A DNA stretch of 64,000 nucleotides from Camarhynchus parvulus (taxonomy: Eukaryota > Chordata > Aves > Passeriformes > Thraupidae). The notes beneath the pieces are model-generated. The model was not told the DNA's origin and ran no database searches. It saw nothing but the letters and a program-made list of their open reading frames with translations. Position numbers and translations under genes: made by a program. The stretch lies in assembly GCF_901933205.1 (NCBI RefSeq), contig NC_044573.1, positions 84,898,546-84,962,545 of the forward strand, read 5' to 3'. Numbering within the stretch: the first letter of the stretch is position 1; every line of letters begins with the position of its first letter. This document shows positions 40,801 to 54,075 of this stretch, one piece after another.

Positions 40801-42825
40801 ACTGAATAATTTTCTATCACAGATCCTTTATCTTGTTATTATTCTCAGTAAAAGAACTGAGATATTATGTATAACAAAAATAATCCACTTGATTACGGAA
40901 AATTGTCACTATGACTAGGTTTTACATTTTCTCCAATTTCCCAGTCACCCACTGGGGGACTTTTTGCACACGTGTAGATGGAAACATTGATGAAGAAAAG
41001 GATTACAGTTTCAGACTGATTTGATGCTCCTTACTTTTCACCTGTAAGCAGTCTACTCTGTGTTGTAGCTCTATGTAAGCATATATGTATATGGTTGTGA
41101 TTTTATTAGTTTTAGCAGATGTGCATGACTGTTGACTATTTTCATTTTAACATTTGCTTATATGAGTTCATTTTGGACAAAAATGTACAAATCCTAAATA
41201 ACGTGATGGAAACTTGTACAAACAGTAATTTAATTACTTTTTTTTTCCACATGAAATTTTCAAATCAATTTTTTAAACCTAACAAATAGTATAGTCTGTT
41301 TACACAATCTGCTGGTGATAAGCCAGGCAAGCAAATTGTCTGAAATTCACACTATCTTATTAGCATAGCTAAGATTTCCATTAAATAACTAATACAGATA
41401 ATGGGATACTTTTTATTTTCAAAATTTCCGCCTTCAGTTAAAACAGTATTATTTTGAAAAAAATTTAAAAAATATTTCTTTTCAATATAATCATGGTTTT
41501 TTAGGAAAAATTAATAGGTTTCCTATTTTGTTATGTTTATTGTAAAGCAAAGCCTCAAGTAATATGAATCTGATGATCCAAGCAAATACAGATTATCATA
41601 ATAATGACCTTTTGCTGTTTTCAGGTTCAACTACCTTCCTCTACTCTTAAAGTTATTCAAATACATGACCATTTATCAAAATCTAAAACCACTGAATGAC
41701 CTTTTAAAACCATATACTTAGAGATTCAACCATTTTTCCTTCACTTCTTTAAAAATACTTTTTAAATACAATGTACAAGTGTATATAAAAGTTTCCAGCT
41801 GCGTAAGTATTCCTGAGCAAACAGAAAGCATTCTCTTACAGAACCACAGTCTGCACCTGTTCATACAAGTAGATTCAGAAATCTCAAGCTCTACAGCTAT
41901 GAAAGGTAATCTTGGTTGTGCTTTGATCCAAATTTTGTGGAAAATTAAGGGTGGATCTTAATTCTTCTGCTAAATCTGTTTTAGGAATTTAACTGTGATA
42001 ACCTGCTAGGAAGAAATTCCAGGCTCCATCAGAAATCTCAGTTCTCCTACATATCCTTTTTTTTAATGCTGTGCCATAATATATTTCATTTTTTTTATGT
42101 AAGTTATGTCTTCACAAAATAGCTTCAGAGCTCCTAAATTATGATATACTAAGTGATGAAATCCTGTCCTTTTTGTACATTTCCAGAAACAGCAATCTTC
42201 TGTTCATAATTTTAATTGCGTACCCTTATCCCTATTGCAAACTTGATGCAGTATTCAGGCTCCCAAACAGAGTAAGAAGAAACAGTTTAGCTATCTGATA
42301 ATCAAAATTCAAGCTTTCTTCATTTCTGTATTAAAAATTTAGAATTTTAAAAGAGTAAGCAGAGCTCTATGTGTAATTTACTGTTTATTTCTCTCTCATC
42401 TGTCTCCTATTCATTTAAAAAGCAAAGAAACAAAGGCAAAGGAAAAGCAATTTTGAAAGGCAGACATTTATGGTGAATACATACTATATGTCAAAAATTC
42501 TTAAAAATTTAATGGCAGTTTCAAAACAATGTAACTAAATGACTAGGTTAATACCACGAAAATCTGTGTAGTCCCTGTATAGAAAAGAATACTATCTTAT
42601 ATTCGTTATTTATTATATTGGGTTGTAATAAAAAATATTCTGCATATACAGGAATAAAATTTAATGTACATTGTATTTACAGACCCTGAAATCACCATGT
42701 GTTAACAAAATGGCTAAATTGTTCCAGTAATATAAGTTAGGCCTAGAATGTGAGGATTTTTCAATTTGTAGTAAAAATGCAGCATTACAGTATGCTATGT
42801 TTCTCCTGGAAATTATACTACAAAT

Positions 42826-43069
42826 AATGCCTCAGGGGAGGTTTAGATTGGACATTAGGAAGAAGTTGTTCACAGAAAGACTGACTGGGCAATGGAATGG
42901 GCTGCCCAAGAAAGTGGTGGAGTTGCCATCCCTGGAGATATTTAAGAAAAGACTGGATGGGGCACCCAGTGCCATGGTCCAGCTGACAAGGTGGACTCGA
43001 TCATAGGTTGGACTCGATGATCTCAAAGGTTTTTTCCAACCTAGCTGATTTTGTGATTCTGTGATTCTA
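42826..43069 (+). mobile_element. CR1 LINE, 3' end with octamer tail
   Basis: This is a well-preserved CR1 end. 'aggggaggtttagattggac' begins it, 'gtggtggagttgccatccct' lies in the middle, and the element closes with 'gttggactcgatgatctcaa', 'ccaacctagctgatt' and the typical ATTCTGTG/ATTCTATG octamer tail at 43050-43069. It is less diverged than the other copies, so probably younger. Its tail directly abuts an LTR remnant. Confidence 0.93.
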
Positions 43070-43545
43070 TGCTGCTGTTGCTGTTGAGCAGGGCTTAGAC
43101 CGAGCAAAGACCTTTTTTTGCTTTTCATACTGCTGTACTGTCAAGGAGGCTGAGGGTGCATGGGATGTTGGGAGGAGGAGACACAACCAGGACAGATGAC
43201 CCAAAATGACCATAGGAATATTACATTTTGCATGAAAAAGAAGAAAGTGGGAGATGTTTGGAGTGATGGCATTTGTCTTCCCAAGTAACCATTACATGTG
43301 ATAGTGCCCTGGTCTCCTGGGGGTGGTTGAGTGAAAACCTGCCTGCCCATGGAATGGGCAGTGAATCAATTCCTTGGTTTGCTGTGCTTGTGTGTGCAGC
43401 TTTTGCTTTCCCTGTTAAACTGTCTTTATCTCAGTCGATGAGATTTTTTATCTTTTGCCTTTTTGATTCTCTTCCTGATCTTGCTGGTTGGAGTGAGCCA
43501 GCAGCTGCGTGGGGCTTGGCTGCTGGCTGGGGTTAGACCACTACA
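43070..43545 (+). mobile_element. Avian ERV LTR, 5'-truncated
   Basis: Carries 'tgagcagggcttagaccgag', 'gtgatggcatttgtcttccc', 'gcctgcccatggaatgggca', 'ttaaactgtctttatctcag' and the end 'gctggggttagaccactaca', a very common avian LTR ending. The usual first about 60-100 bases are missing and the block starts exactly at the CR1 tail at 43069. It is followed by non-retroviral sequence, so a solo truncated LTR. Confidence 0.85.
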
Positions 43546-43682
43546 CACAACTGAAGCAAGAACAGATGGAAAGCTGAATGACATAAAGTTCTCTGGAAAT
43601 TATTTGCAACTTGCCTGCAAGAAAATTCATCAAATCAAAGGTTTCATTGACATTAGCAAATGATAAATGCTTCAGCCGGGGG

Positions 43683-43708
43683 AAAAAAAAAAAAAAAAAA
43701 AAAAAAAA
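43683..43708. repeat. Poly-A run, 26 bases
   Basis: An uninterrupted A26 preceded by GC-rich 'cagccggggg' and followed by 'gaagaaag'. No AATAAA lies at the usual distance upstream, so I do not call it a retrocopy tail. Confidence 0.95.
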
Positions 43709-43859
43709 GAAGAAAGTTTAGTAATTCTGTATCTTTAATATATGTAGCAAATGTTTTTTGTCTTTTTGTCTTGTTCTTTATTTTGTGAGAATATGTCTGC
43801 ATGAGCAGCTGTTCTATGTGGCAAATTAAGTGATACGATTCCAGCACGTCTAACATGCT

Positions 43860-44105
43860 GACTCAGCCGGTTCCAGGCGGTTCCAGCTGGATCCAGCCGG
43901 ATCCAGCCGCCCACCTCAGGGCACAGCTGAGCCATGGCCGGGGCATGAGCACTGCGTGTGTGAGGAAGGGCAAAACTCTGCACGGCAGAGAGACAGCAGA
44001 GTGAGAAACAGCCCCATGGCCACCGTGGGAGGCAGCACTCCAGTGCTGCAGCAGTTTCCCCCACAGGAGCAGGTTTATCCTGGAGGACTGCAGCCCACTC
44101 TAGGC
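43860..44105 (+). mobile_element. GC-rich LTR-like debris
   Basis: An isolated GC-rich block between two poly-A runs. The part 'gcagagtgagaaacagcccc', 'gctgcagcagtttccccca' and 'tatcctggaggactgcagcc' resembles the middle portion of the LTR family at 16661-17006, the portion deleted there. Similarity is short and from memory, so the assignment is tentative. It begins with a 10-bp minisatellite. Confidence 0.45.
43869..43908 (+). repeat. 10-bp minisatellite, four units
   Basis: Four consecutive decamers: GGTTCCAGGC, GGTTCCAGCT, GGATCCAGCC and GGATCCAGCC. The last two are identical. The array sits at the left end of the GC-rich LTR-like debris. Confidence 0.92.
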
Positions 44106-44179
44106 TTGCATACGTTTGTCTAGAAGGATGGGGTTTTTTTACTCAACTATTTTTTTGTAATGCATCTCTATTTTGTACT

Positions 44180-44198
44180 AAAAAAAAAAAAAAAAAAA
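44180..44198. repeat. Poly-A run, 19 bases
   Basis: An uninterrupted A19 about 75 bases after the GC-rich LTR-like block. No polyadenylation signal lies just upstream. Confidence 0.95.
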
Positions 44199-45062
44199 GT
44201 GTGTTTCCTCCAGTATTATGGTAAACCCAGAGACTTGTTATCTGCTTCAATCACATGGCAGAAAGGCTGTATTCGAAAAGCTGTGGTACCGAGATGAGCA
44301 GATTACCTCAGGTAACACACTGCAACAAACAGGCAGCTCTTTAGGAGTTTAGGATGTAACACAGCTCTTCAGCAGCTCAGAAATACGGATAACCATGTTG
44401 TACATGCCACTGTGAGGGGAATGCCCTGAGGTAAACTACAATACTTGTAGAATGTACAAAGGCCTTGCACACAGGTAAGTGCAAGGACTGACAAAAGGGT
44501 GCGTATAGATGAAACTCAAGTCTGAGAATATATAGCCATTTGAATTGTTGGAGTACCTTTTCTACTGTTCACCAGATGATGATAAATTGAAAAATACATA
44601 ATAATCTGAAAATTTATAAGTTATTTACTGAGATTAGTATTTCTCTTTTCTCTGAAAATATTTCCACTGTTCAACTCAAAATCTCAGTGGTGGTTAACTA
44701 CTATTCCCAATATTATTGTAATATATCAACTTTGAAATCAGACATTACTGATAGTATGTTTTTAAAATTAACTATTTTGATTCATGGATGACTAGATGGA
44801 ACTACTTAATACTTACTATTGCTTCTACAGAAACTAGTTACTATATAAAGATAGTGGGTTGTAACCAAAAGTAATGATTTTATCACAAGATGTGTTGCTG
44901 AATCCATTTATTTGTTGGACTTTGGAAAGTGACATAAGCTTACTGATTAGATAATTTCAAGCTGCAGACAAACATTATTTATATATAAAAATCAAAGCAA
45001 TTAATCTAGACACTCTGGCAGCCACTGAGCTATAAAACATTTTAAAAAATTGCATAAGCCAT

Positions 45063-45098
45063 CCCACATTTATTGAACAACCCACATTTATTGAACAA
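45063..45098 (+). repeat. Perfect 18-bp tandem duplication
   Basis: 'cccacatttattgaacaa' occurs twice head to tail (45063-45080 and 45081-45098) without mismatch, so it is probably recent. Confidence 0.97.
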
Positions 45099-45744
45099 CC
45101 TTCTTTGATTTTGGTTGCATAGTGTTTATTTAAATCCAGGAGGAGAAATTGACAAGAGAGACAGTACTACTTTGTCAGTCTCAGATTTCCCTAGGGGTTT
45201 TTTATTTCACAACACTGAAATGCTTAAAGAAACTGAGGGCAAACATGATACATCTGTGTAGGAAAAACTGTCAATGACTCAAAGAATACTTATTTGCCTA
45301 CTTTTGAAGTGAAGAATGCTTCTGTCAGCAAATAGCTGCAACTATTCTTCCTTCATGCTTCAGAAAGAAACCAAATAATGGAAATTGATCAAATTATTTT
45401 TAGTCAAACAAAGCACAGATTTTTGCTATTTTCAGCTCATTTTTATTCCACTTTAGAGTATTTGAAAAGGGGAAAAAACTTCATTCTTTGTCTTTCTGTC
45501 GTCCCTAAGCATCAATATTCTGTTCTGGGAAGAATTCATTATTTGACACTTATGTTCTGGGCTTTTTCTGCTACTTCTAACAGTACAAGCAATATTGTTC
45601 CTATAAATTTCACCTTCCTTCAATAGTGAAATGAACCTTTACATTTTACTTTTAGGGATATTGTATTTCATTTGAAATACAGTCTAGGATATACTTCCTT
45701 TACCATTAATTTTCATTCAATTTCATTATTGTCTAAGCCTGGGC

Positions 45745-45833
45745 CAATACCTTGTCATGCTTATATGAAAAAGTCTGGGGAATAGGTCTCTTTATGGCAA
45801 GACTCACACAAATCAATACCTTGTCATGCTTAT
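45745..45833 (+). repeat. 20-bp direct repeat, offset 69 bp
   Basis: 'caataccttgtcatgcttat' occurs at 45745-45764 and again at 45814-45833, separated by 49 unrelated bases. This could be a small duplication or a templated copy. Confidence 0.95.
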
Positions 45834-46009
45834 GTTTATGCTGTAATGTTTGGATTGTTTTTCTTTTTTTCATTTTCCTTCTTTATGTGTATTTATAGAG
45901 AAAACAGCAAGGGAAAGTGGTTTTGTTGCTATCTGTTTTGAGCATAATTTTGGTCCTTCTGTGTCCCTGAGCAAGCAAATTTTGGCCAAGGAACCAATGT
46001 ACCCAGATA

Positions 46010-46790
46010 TTTAATTTGGGAGCATTTAGGGACATTTAGGTTGTGATTCAATTGGCCATACCTGGGTACACAAGATCATTTGAGATATCCCACCCAGCAG
46101 CCCATCTATCTGCTGATCCAGTCTTGATGCCTGCACGGATGCCTACAAGTAGGGAGCTAGATTGAACCCAAGGACTCCATTCTTGATTTGATTATTCAAA
46201 TACAAGACTGCAGTGACATTTGTACATCTTAAAACAGTTTACCTCTCATTGCAGAAAGGAAATATTTTCTGTAGCATTTATGAGTCACGTCTGCCAAGCA
46301 TTTGTTGGAGTTGTTTGTAAACGCTAAGACATTTCATATGAATGTGGGCACTTACATTTAAGTGACTGAAATGCTGAATTCAGCTTCCACATTGGGCTGA
46401 AGTTCAGGAGGAGACCAAGGTGTCTGAATCACATGTGTATGCAGGCAGCATAGCTGCTTCACTCAGTTAATTCACTTCATGCTGCAAAAGTGAGTGACTT
46501 TGAACAGGTATTTTGCCATATCTGACAATTCCATTCTCAGATACCCCAGGATATGCTTAAGCAAGTGAACTGCATTGCTACTGGGTTGGTTGATGAGCTA
46601 AGTGGATTTCTAGGCCCAATTTAGAGTATTGCCTGACATTGTATTGACCTAAGGGAAGTTTAGGCATCTTCCACATGTAGACATTAACATACAGACATTT
46701 GAGTCTAAGTGCTTTAATCTCTTGCCAAGTTCTACCCTAAGGAATTTGTGTAGCTAACCTGTAGACTAATCAACTATTACCCTTCTACCA
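46010..46790. other. Unassigned stretch with locally higher GC
   Basis: Unique-looking sequence without long frames, tails or terminal repeats. I could not match it to CR1 or to the LTR families seen elsewhere in the window. Confidence 0.35.
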
Positions 46791-49255
46791 TGGGAGGCAA
46801 CAGGAAAAATTTTCATTTCTATTTATAAATAATTAGAGGATGCTTAAACCTATTTATAAATCAACTTACTCAGAGAGAGTATGTCTAGTTATACATAGCT
46901 ACTCATTTATTTCACTTTTCAATATGTCAAAGTAATTAAATTTAAACTTTTACCTTTAATAAAGTGGATCTGATTGCAATTTCTTTATTTAAAAAGTAAT
47001 GTAAAAATTTTGAGAGACTTCTGTACCAACCTCTACAAAGAATCCATTTCTTTTTAATGTAAAAATCTACACATTCCTGGTCAGATGTTGTAATTGATAC
47101 TTTTCCTTCCCAAGTTGCTTTTGTATTTTATTTTTTCTTACATCTAAAAAAGTAGAAGCAATCCTAGGTTTTTCAAGTCATCATAAAGAAAAAAATAAGT
47201 TCTACTAATTTTTAAGTATCAGGCTCCCACAAGTTTTCAAATACGGCATGCAATTCTCTTCCCAAGTGATTGGAACATGTTCTGAAATAACCAAAATTCA
47301 AGATGTGTTCTTGAATTGCTTTTCCTGCAGAAGTTATATTGTCCTCAGGAGAAAATAATTTAAGACATGAATTTTAGCCCACCGTAGCATAATGCTCAGC
47401 ATTTTGTCACTGTGTGACTTTACTTAAACACTTTGCTCAAAGAGAATTAGAACTGGGTAAATATTTGTTATTTATGTGTATTTAAATGTAAAAAAAAGGC
47501 TGTCAACACACTACTAATAATACATGTGTTCCTACCTAATGGTCCTGCTTTCCTTAACAGCAAGAAGGACTTGATGGAATCTTTAATTCTCAGAGAAAAC
47601 GAAATTTCCAAAGCTTCTTTAACAAAACTTATGGAGTAAACCAAGAGATTTTTTTTCTTCCTTCGTTCAGTAGTTTTGGTTTGCCTTGAGTTCTTCTATC
47701 TTGCACTGTCTGTTTTTTCTTTCTGGACTTAGCTATTTAATTTCAGAAAAATAACAAAACAATACCAGGAGCACTGAAATTCCAACACAGTGGTGTTTCT
47801 ATCAATGGATAATGCTTGGTTTCAAATATTATGTCAGAATATTAGGGGCAGAAGGGGGTGGAGATAATAAAATGTGTAATAAACCTTGATTCAGCTTCAA
47901 CTACAATGATTTCCATATAAGAAATTCGTGTTCAGCAGCATAAGATGTTCAAAACCTTAGGGAAAACAATTCAATTTCCTTTTCTCATCAAAATGGCACT
48001 TTCAGTAACACCACACTGACTGTTCTACCATTGCCCAAATCAGATGCAGCTATATAGGAAGCAGTTTTAGAAAGAATAAATTAAAATTTTAAATGGAAAT
48101 CTCTGTTCTCAAGTGGTTCTGCTTCTTGCTTCAAAATTTATTCAATTCTAATGAAAGTTACGGAGATCAGTTTCCTGTGGTAGACAATTGCAGAGGGGAA
48201 GAAGTGCTCTATGTTTGCAGCCCAAGAGAAAAAGCATTTGTGATGAATCACACCTGAGACTGAAATGCCAAATGCATTAAAGACACATTAAACTGTTACA
48301 TGTGTATGTTTGATATTCACTTGTACTGTAATCCTGAATAATCTTCTTTGGAACTATCAGGATACAATACCCATCAGCATCTGAGTTAAAACTTACAGAC
48401 ATTTCTGAGCCCAGAAACAAGATGCTTTTTTCTCAATACTCCTTGAGAAAGCTAACTATTGGACATTTTGAAAAGCCTTCTAATTAATGATAAAAGGTTG
48501 AAATTTCTCATTCTCCCTATGTCCTTGAAAAAAAAAAATAGGAAGGCATGCAGTCATGCAGTCCTCCTGTTCAGTGTCTGGTGCTTTAGGCACTTCTACC
48601 ACAGGGAAGGCCCTCTACAATCCCCTTGTGTCCCACTTCAGACAGCAGGTGTCTGGCACAATTGTACCAAACAGTATGGGAAAAAAATATAAAGAAGAAA
48701 AAGGAGTCAGAAAAGTCCATTGCCTGCTACAGAAGATTAAGTTCCACTCCTGACTCCTTTACTTTTAACATATTCTTTATGTAAACCAATTTTTTAGTGC
48801 AGTACGGAAAGCATGGAGTTTAGGTTCCTCTTATCATTGGAAATATCCTGTAAGTCCACAATGGCATTCATTACATCATGACTTAAAAGACCTGAGAAGC
48901 AACCTCTTTTTTTGGGATAAATCTGACATACAATCATAATTTCAGAAAAAACATCACTAAATAAATAATTGTTAGAGATTTGCTGAAAGATGGACTGTTT
49001 GAAATATGTGCTTAAGTGTTGCTTTTAGTGTGCAGTTGGCGTCCACTCCATATAAAATTACTACACATTAATTAGAAATTTTCACAGTTTTGTATATTGT
49101 TTTGGGCATGAAAGTGTTAAAAATGCTCTGGAAAAAATATTCCTGTTATGAGAATCTTTATTGTTTCTTAAATATGAAATGTAGAAAGAGTCTGCAGCCA
49201 CATGGACCTTTAGAAATAAATACAAATTGTATATTTTTTGTTATTCTTTGCAGGA

Positions 49256-49312
49256 AATATTATTAATAATAATAATATTAATAATAATAATATATTAATA
49301 ATAATAATACTT
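49256..49312. repeat. (TAA)n microsatellite
   Basis: Interrupted TAA/AAT trinucleotide array with two ATATTA interruptions. It lies within a generally AT-only region that continues to about 49560. Confidence 0.93.
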
Positions 49313-52300
49313 TTAAAAGAAATTTCTGACATCTCTAAAAAAACTAGTTACTTTTTCAGTTAAAAAACTGATAAATTTCTTTTAAAATAAATGTTTACAT
49401 ACACGTTTTGAGGAAGATTTGTTGTTATGATTTCACTCCCTTTTTTAAAATAAAATAAAGCATAGGAATTTTATTTTACCCTCATATTTTAAAAATTACC
49501 TTTGTTTATTGATTTAAAATGTTATATTTATTTATTTTATTTTTATATATTTATAATACAGCCTATAAGTACACTGAACTGACACTGACTTTGGTGACAG
49601 TCCTCAGTGTGTAATATCAGTCTAGAAGGTGCCACTTCAGTATCAGTGAATATTTGAAGAAAGAAAACCCCTGAAAGAAAGAAAAATACAACCTCAAGCA
49701 CAGATAAAAATGAACTACCCTAGTGTGAAAATATTAACACAAAGAATCTACAACCAACTGTGTAGGACCTCAGCAGCCAACACATCTACATATTGATACA
49801 GGTAAGAAATTACTGCAGAAAGAGAGATTGGCATGGCTTGGAAATGACAGTATAAAAACTACTTATTATCTCAGTAAGCTTTATAAAACAGTACACCTGA
49901 TCATTATTGCCTATTCCAATTAGATGTGAGCCCATCAACAGGAGCTGTAGAATTAACGTTCCTTCCTTTGAGGTGGAAAAGATTTTTGCAGTATTTATTC
50001 AATCAGTTCCCAAATTAGCTGATGAGAAGCAGTTTAATGACATGCCAGTTCTGTTGTACCCATGATAATGTGTTTTGTCCTTTTTGATAACTTCAGGCAT
50101 CTATCATTATAAAGGAAAGAGGCAGTACAATTTTTCAGGTGAAAATACAGAATTAACTCTTGCGTTACTTAACAAATTGTTTCAACTGTGCTAAATAAAC
50201 CAGGGTTTTAATTAATTTTAGACTGTGGTTATGTGAATAAAGGTTTGTGTACACAATACAGATCAATGTCATCACTTGAGATATCATTTGAAACCAAAAT
50301 TCACAATATGAGTTATTTATTCTCATAAATGTTTCATGAAGGCAGGTCTTTATTCTGTAAATAAACCATTTTATCAAACAGTTTGATAAAAGATTGAGAA
50401 GAATTTATTGTGGTGAAATGGTACTATTGATCAGCAATTTCAAAAATTAGACTCCATCTTGAAATAATCACTGATAACACATTTCTTTAATTAAGACTAG
50501 GAGGGTGATTAAGTTTTCCCAAAGATGTAAGTGGCTGAGAAGATTCATGGTTAAAGTGTGTCGTGATATATAACCCTTTCTTTTTCAATAATATATAGAA
50601 CATGATTAACTATTAATACTTTCTAACCTATTAAATAAATAATCAAAAAAGAAAGTAATTATAATTTATTTCTATTTATTTTAATTACATAATTTCTACT
50701 AGTACTTTATCTTATAACTGTTGGCTGATGAGTGGTCTCTGTAGCACACAAACATCAAGAAGGTATATAAAGTAAGTGTTCTGGTAAGAGACATTTGATA
50801 GCTCATTTATCATGATAAAGAACTAGATGACAGGAAGGTACTTGTTTACTTTTTGTAACTTTTTGTTTTAGAACAGTGTTTACTAGCTTTATTACTGTGA
50901 CATATGTGAATAAGGAAGCAAAATTGATAAGAAGAAATATGCTAAAAAAGAACAGTTGTTAACTGATCAAGGGAAGACAGTAGCAAACAAAGAGGTTGCT
51001 CTATTCTTATTTTTCAGCTGAATTGATCTTGCTGACCATTGATTAGGATAGAGACTTTTAGTTCTAGCTTTGTGTCTGAATAAACACTTACTTGTTTGCA
51101 AATTTTTTCTGATACTGCCTGGTCATCAGTTAAGAGACCTCTGATTGAAGAAAAACACTAATGTTTACTTAAAAACCATGATCATTATTTGGTATGAGTT
51201 TTACATCACCTTTCTTTACAAAATTAAAAAGATTATAGGCTCTATAACATCATCTCCACTGACACTATTTGAAACACCAAAAGGATTAAAAGCCCACAAG
51301 ATTTTGCCATGTAAATGGATAAAGAATGACACACATATTATGGAAAATTATTACTTTGGAAGGGACAACACAGAAAGGATCCTGTCCCATGAAATTAACG
51401 AGAGAACTTGAGAGAACTGGATTTTTACCTGTCATTTTTCAGAATATTAAGAAAAAGCATAATTAATTTCCCTGATTCACTTCTTAAACCATCATCATTT
51501 TTCTTACCTACATTGTGTATATTATAATAAGCCATTTTTCTCCTATTTGTATTTATTGCCCTGTTTTTGTGCCAACAAGGTGATAATGCTAAGTAGAAAC
51601 GGAATGCTCCATTTGTAAAGGGTGTCTACAATATTAGAAGCATGACAGAGAAAGTATCCTCCATGTAAGGCAATCACAGGGTCTAATCCTCCCCTAAATT
51701 TTTCTTTTAAAGAAACTGGTGGAGTATAGGGAAGGGAAAGCTGTTAAGGCTGTGAACTAGTTCTCTGTCACTCATTTTGTGCTACGAGAGGTTCCATATG
51801 CAAGAACACGCTAAATATATGTAACCTAATATGTTCCATTTAAAAGCTTGCTCAGGAACTCATGATGTTCATGAAGTAGAAAGGCACAACTGAAAAACAC
51901 CCAACTTGGAACTACATTTCCTTCATACATAAGTAGTCCAAGAAACATTGGTAGTTTTTATTTCCATATCCTGTGTTCTCTCAGGTTTCCAACTGTATAT
52001 TGCAATGTCCATTTTGTCTCTCAGGATGTTGTAAATAGACATGTTTAGTGTCTCCTTGTATTATATGTATGTAAAAATCCTAGAGCAATAGACAGTCTAT
52101 TATTTGAGCATTAGCATGCTAGGAAATACAGTGATAAAGAAAAGATAACTACATAATGCTGTGTTTACTAGAACATTTAAATATACAAAGGAAATTTTGA
52201 AATAATAGAATAATGGAAGTTTTGCAGGATCTGAAGTACTTGGCATCCTCAAGTTCCTACACTAAACAGTGATTATTTTTGGAAAATGGAAGAAAAAGCA

Positions 52301-53794
52301 GAAATAATGTGGAAGATTTGGAATTCTCATCTGTGACACTAATAACAAAATCTGAACACATATTTGTGTATATGTATGGTTCATGCTACTGAAGAAATTC
52401 TTTCAGAAAGATATCTTCTCATACATTTTCCCCCTCAATGCTCTGTCTAGGACTTGTATTATTAAGCAAAATTTAAGTTCAAAAAAATGCAGTGCCTTAC
52501 TAAGGACATAATAGTAGTTGTGAATTTTAATAACACCAAGGTTCTGAAGTCTCTCTATATCAGCTGCTCAGACACCATAAATTTTTTAGTAGGAGTGTAA
52601 AAGGGCTCCAGACAGCCTGCAGAAGACTTATGGTAACAAGAGTGTGAAATCTAGTAATGGGGAAAAATCTAGTAATGAAAAAGAAATAAAATCCTTTTTA
52701 GATATTCCACTAGTGGAATTCTTGTACAGGTGGGTTTTATTACAATGTTCAATGGAAATTTTTAGGGAGGGAAGGGCTTGGAAATAAAATGAGAACCTGC
52801 TGAAAGTATCAAAACCTCTCATTTGGCTCTGGAGTCAGACAAAAGACTTATGAAGCTATTAACAAGAGATTATATTCTAAATAGCAGACTAATTTTTGTA
52901 AATTGCTATCACTTCTGTGTTTGCAAGCCCCATAGAGCCCTTGGAGATTGATCTCATATAATAGGTCCTGTATAGTTAACAAAATACTATAATTTATGAA
53001 GCAATAAATCAAAAAGTATTTGTAAAACACAAATATCATTTTGAAGCAAAAGAATTTATGGACAACTGAGAATAAAACTGTAGTAAAACAAAGATAATTT
53101 TCAGCTTCTGCTAATCATGGTATCTAGATAACATATTCTGAGTCATTAGTTCTTCATGTTGACTGTTGATTAAAAGTTTTCTTTTTTCTTTGATCATAGA
53201 GATTCCTACACAGAAGTTAGATGAGGTCAGGGAAAAGCATTGTTTCTGTGATCTGTGACAGCTAGTTAGGGGGAACAATCTTGATAAATTTTAGCCTTTG
53301 AAACACAGCATGCTGCAAAAAAATTAAAGCAAATTCTGCTTCATTCTGATTAAATTCAATCATTGTCATAAATAAAAAGATGAGAAGAAACGGAAATAAT
53401 TTACTCACTAAAAATGCATTTATTTTTTCCATTACACTTGCTTGATAAGACTGTGTGTTTCATAAAAATGAAACATGCAATCTCATTGATATTCTCCGGT
53501 TTTTGATCTCAGTAGGGTATCTCTTTTTTATCAGACATATAATCCACTTCTTACATGCAAAATACAAACAGTAGCATACTGTAGCAACCGTTTCCACTGA
53601 CAAATACTGCATCTTTAAATGAGAATTTTGCAGCTCCAAAACTGTTGGGAAGCAGAGAAAGCTGATGTATTTATACAGAATGACACAGAACAGGATGACC
53701 TCGTCATAAAAAATAGCTTAACCCCTGAGTATAAGGACATCTCTCTATCTTAGCCCCAGGAGCTACAGGGATGATTGCTATTTTCCTAAAAGCA

Positions 53795-54075
53795 GCTGCA
53801 TAGGTCTACCTCTCAAGCCTGTCAAAGTCCCTCTGGATGGCATCCCTTTCCTGCAGTGTGTCAACTGCAACACGCACCTTGTCATCAGCATACTTGCTGA
53901 GGTGCACTTGATTCCACTGTCCTGTCACTAACAAAGATGTTAAACAGTTCCAGTCCCACCATCGACTTCTGAGAAATATCACTCACCACTGGTCTCCATT
54001 TGGCCATTGAGCTGTTGACTCTTTGAGTATAACCATCCTGTCACCTATGTAGCCTCTGGTGCAGTGTTGGACACT
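53795..54075 (-). mobile_element. CR1 LINE internal fragment, inverted
   Basis: The plus strand reads 'gtccctctggatggcatccc', then a block about a cutoff ('tgctgaggtgcacttgat'), 'acaaagatgttaaacag' and 'cactggtctccatttggcc', which is the reverse complement of a widespread avian CR1 segment. The 3' tail is absent, so this is an internal fragment. Similarity may extend left to about 53700. It lies in the sense orientation relative to CSMD1. Confidence 0.85.

Noticed and set aside
43683..44198. Two poly-A runs bracketing a GC-rich block, as if a retrocopied transcript
   Set aside because: No AATAAA lies upstream of either run, no target-site duplication was seen and no gene is recognised. LTR-like debris fits better.
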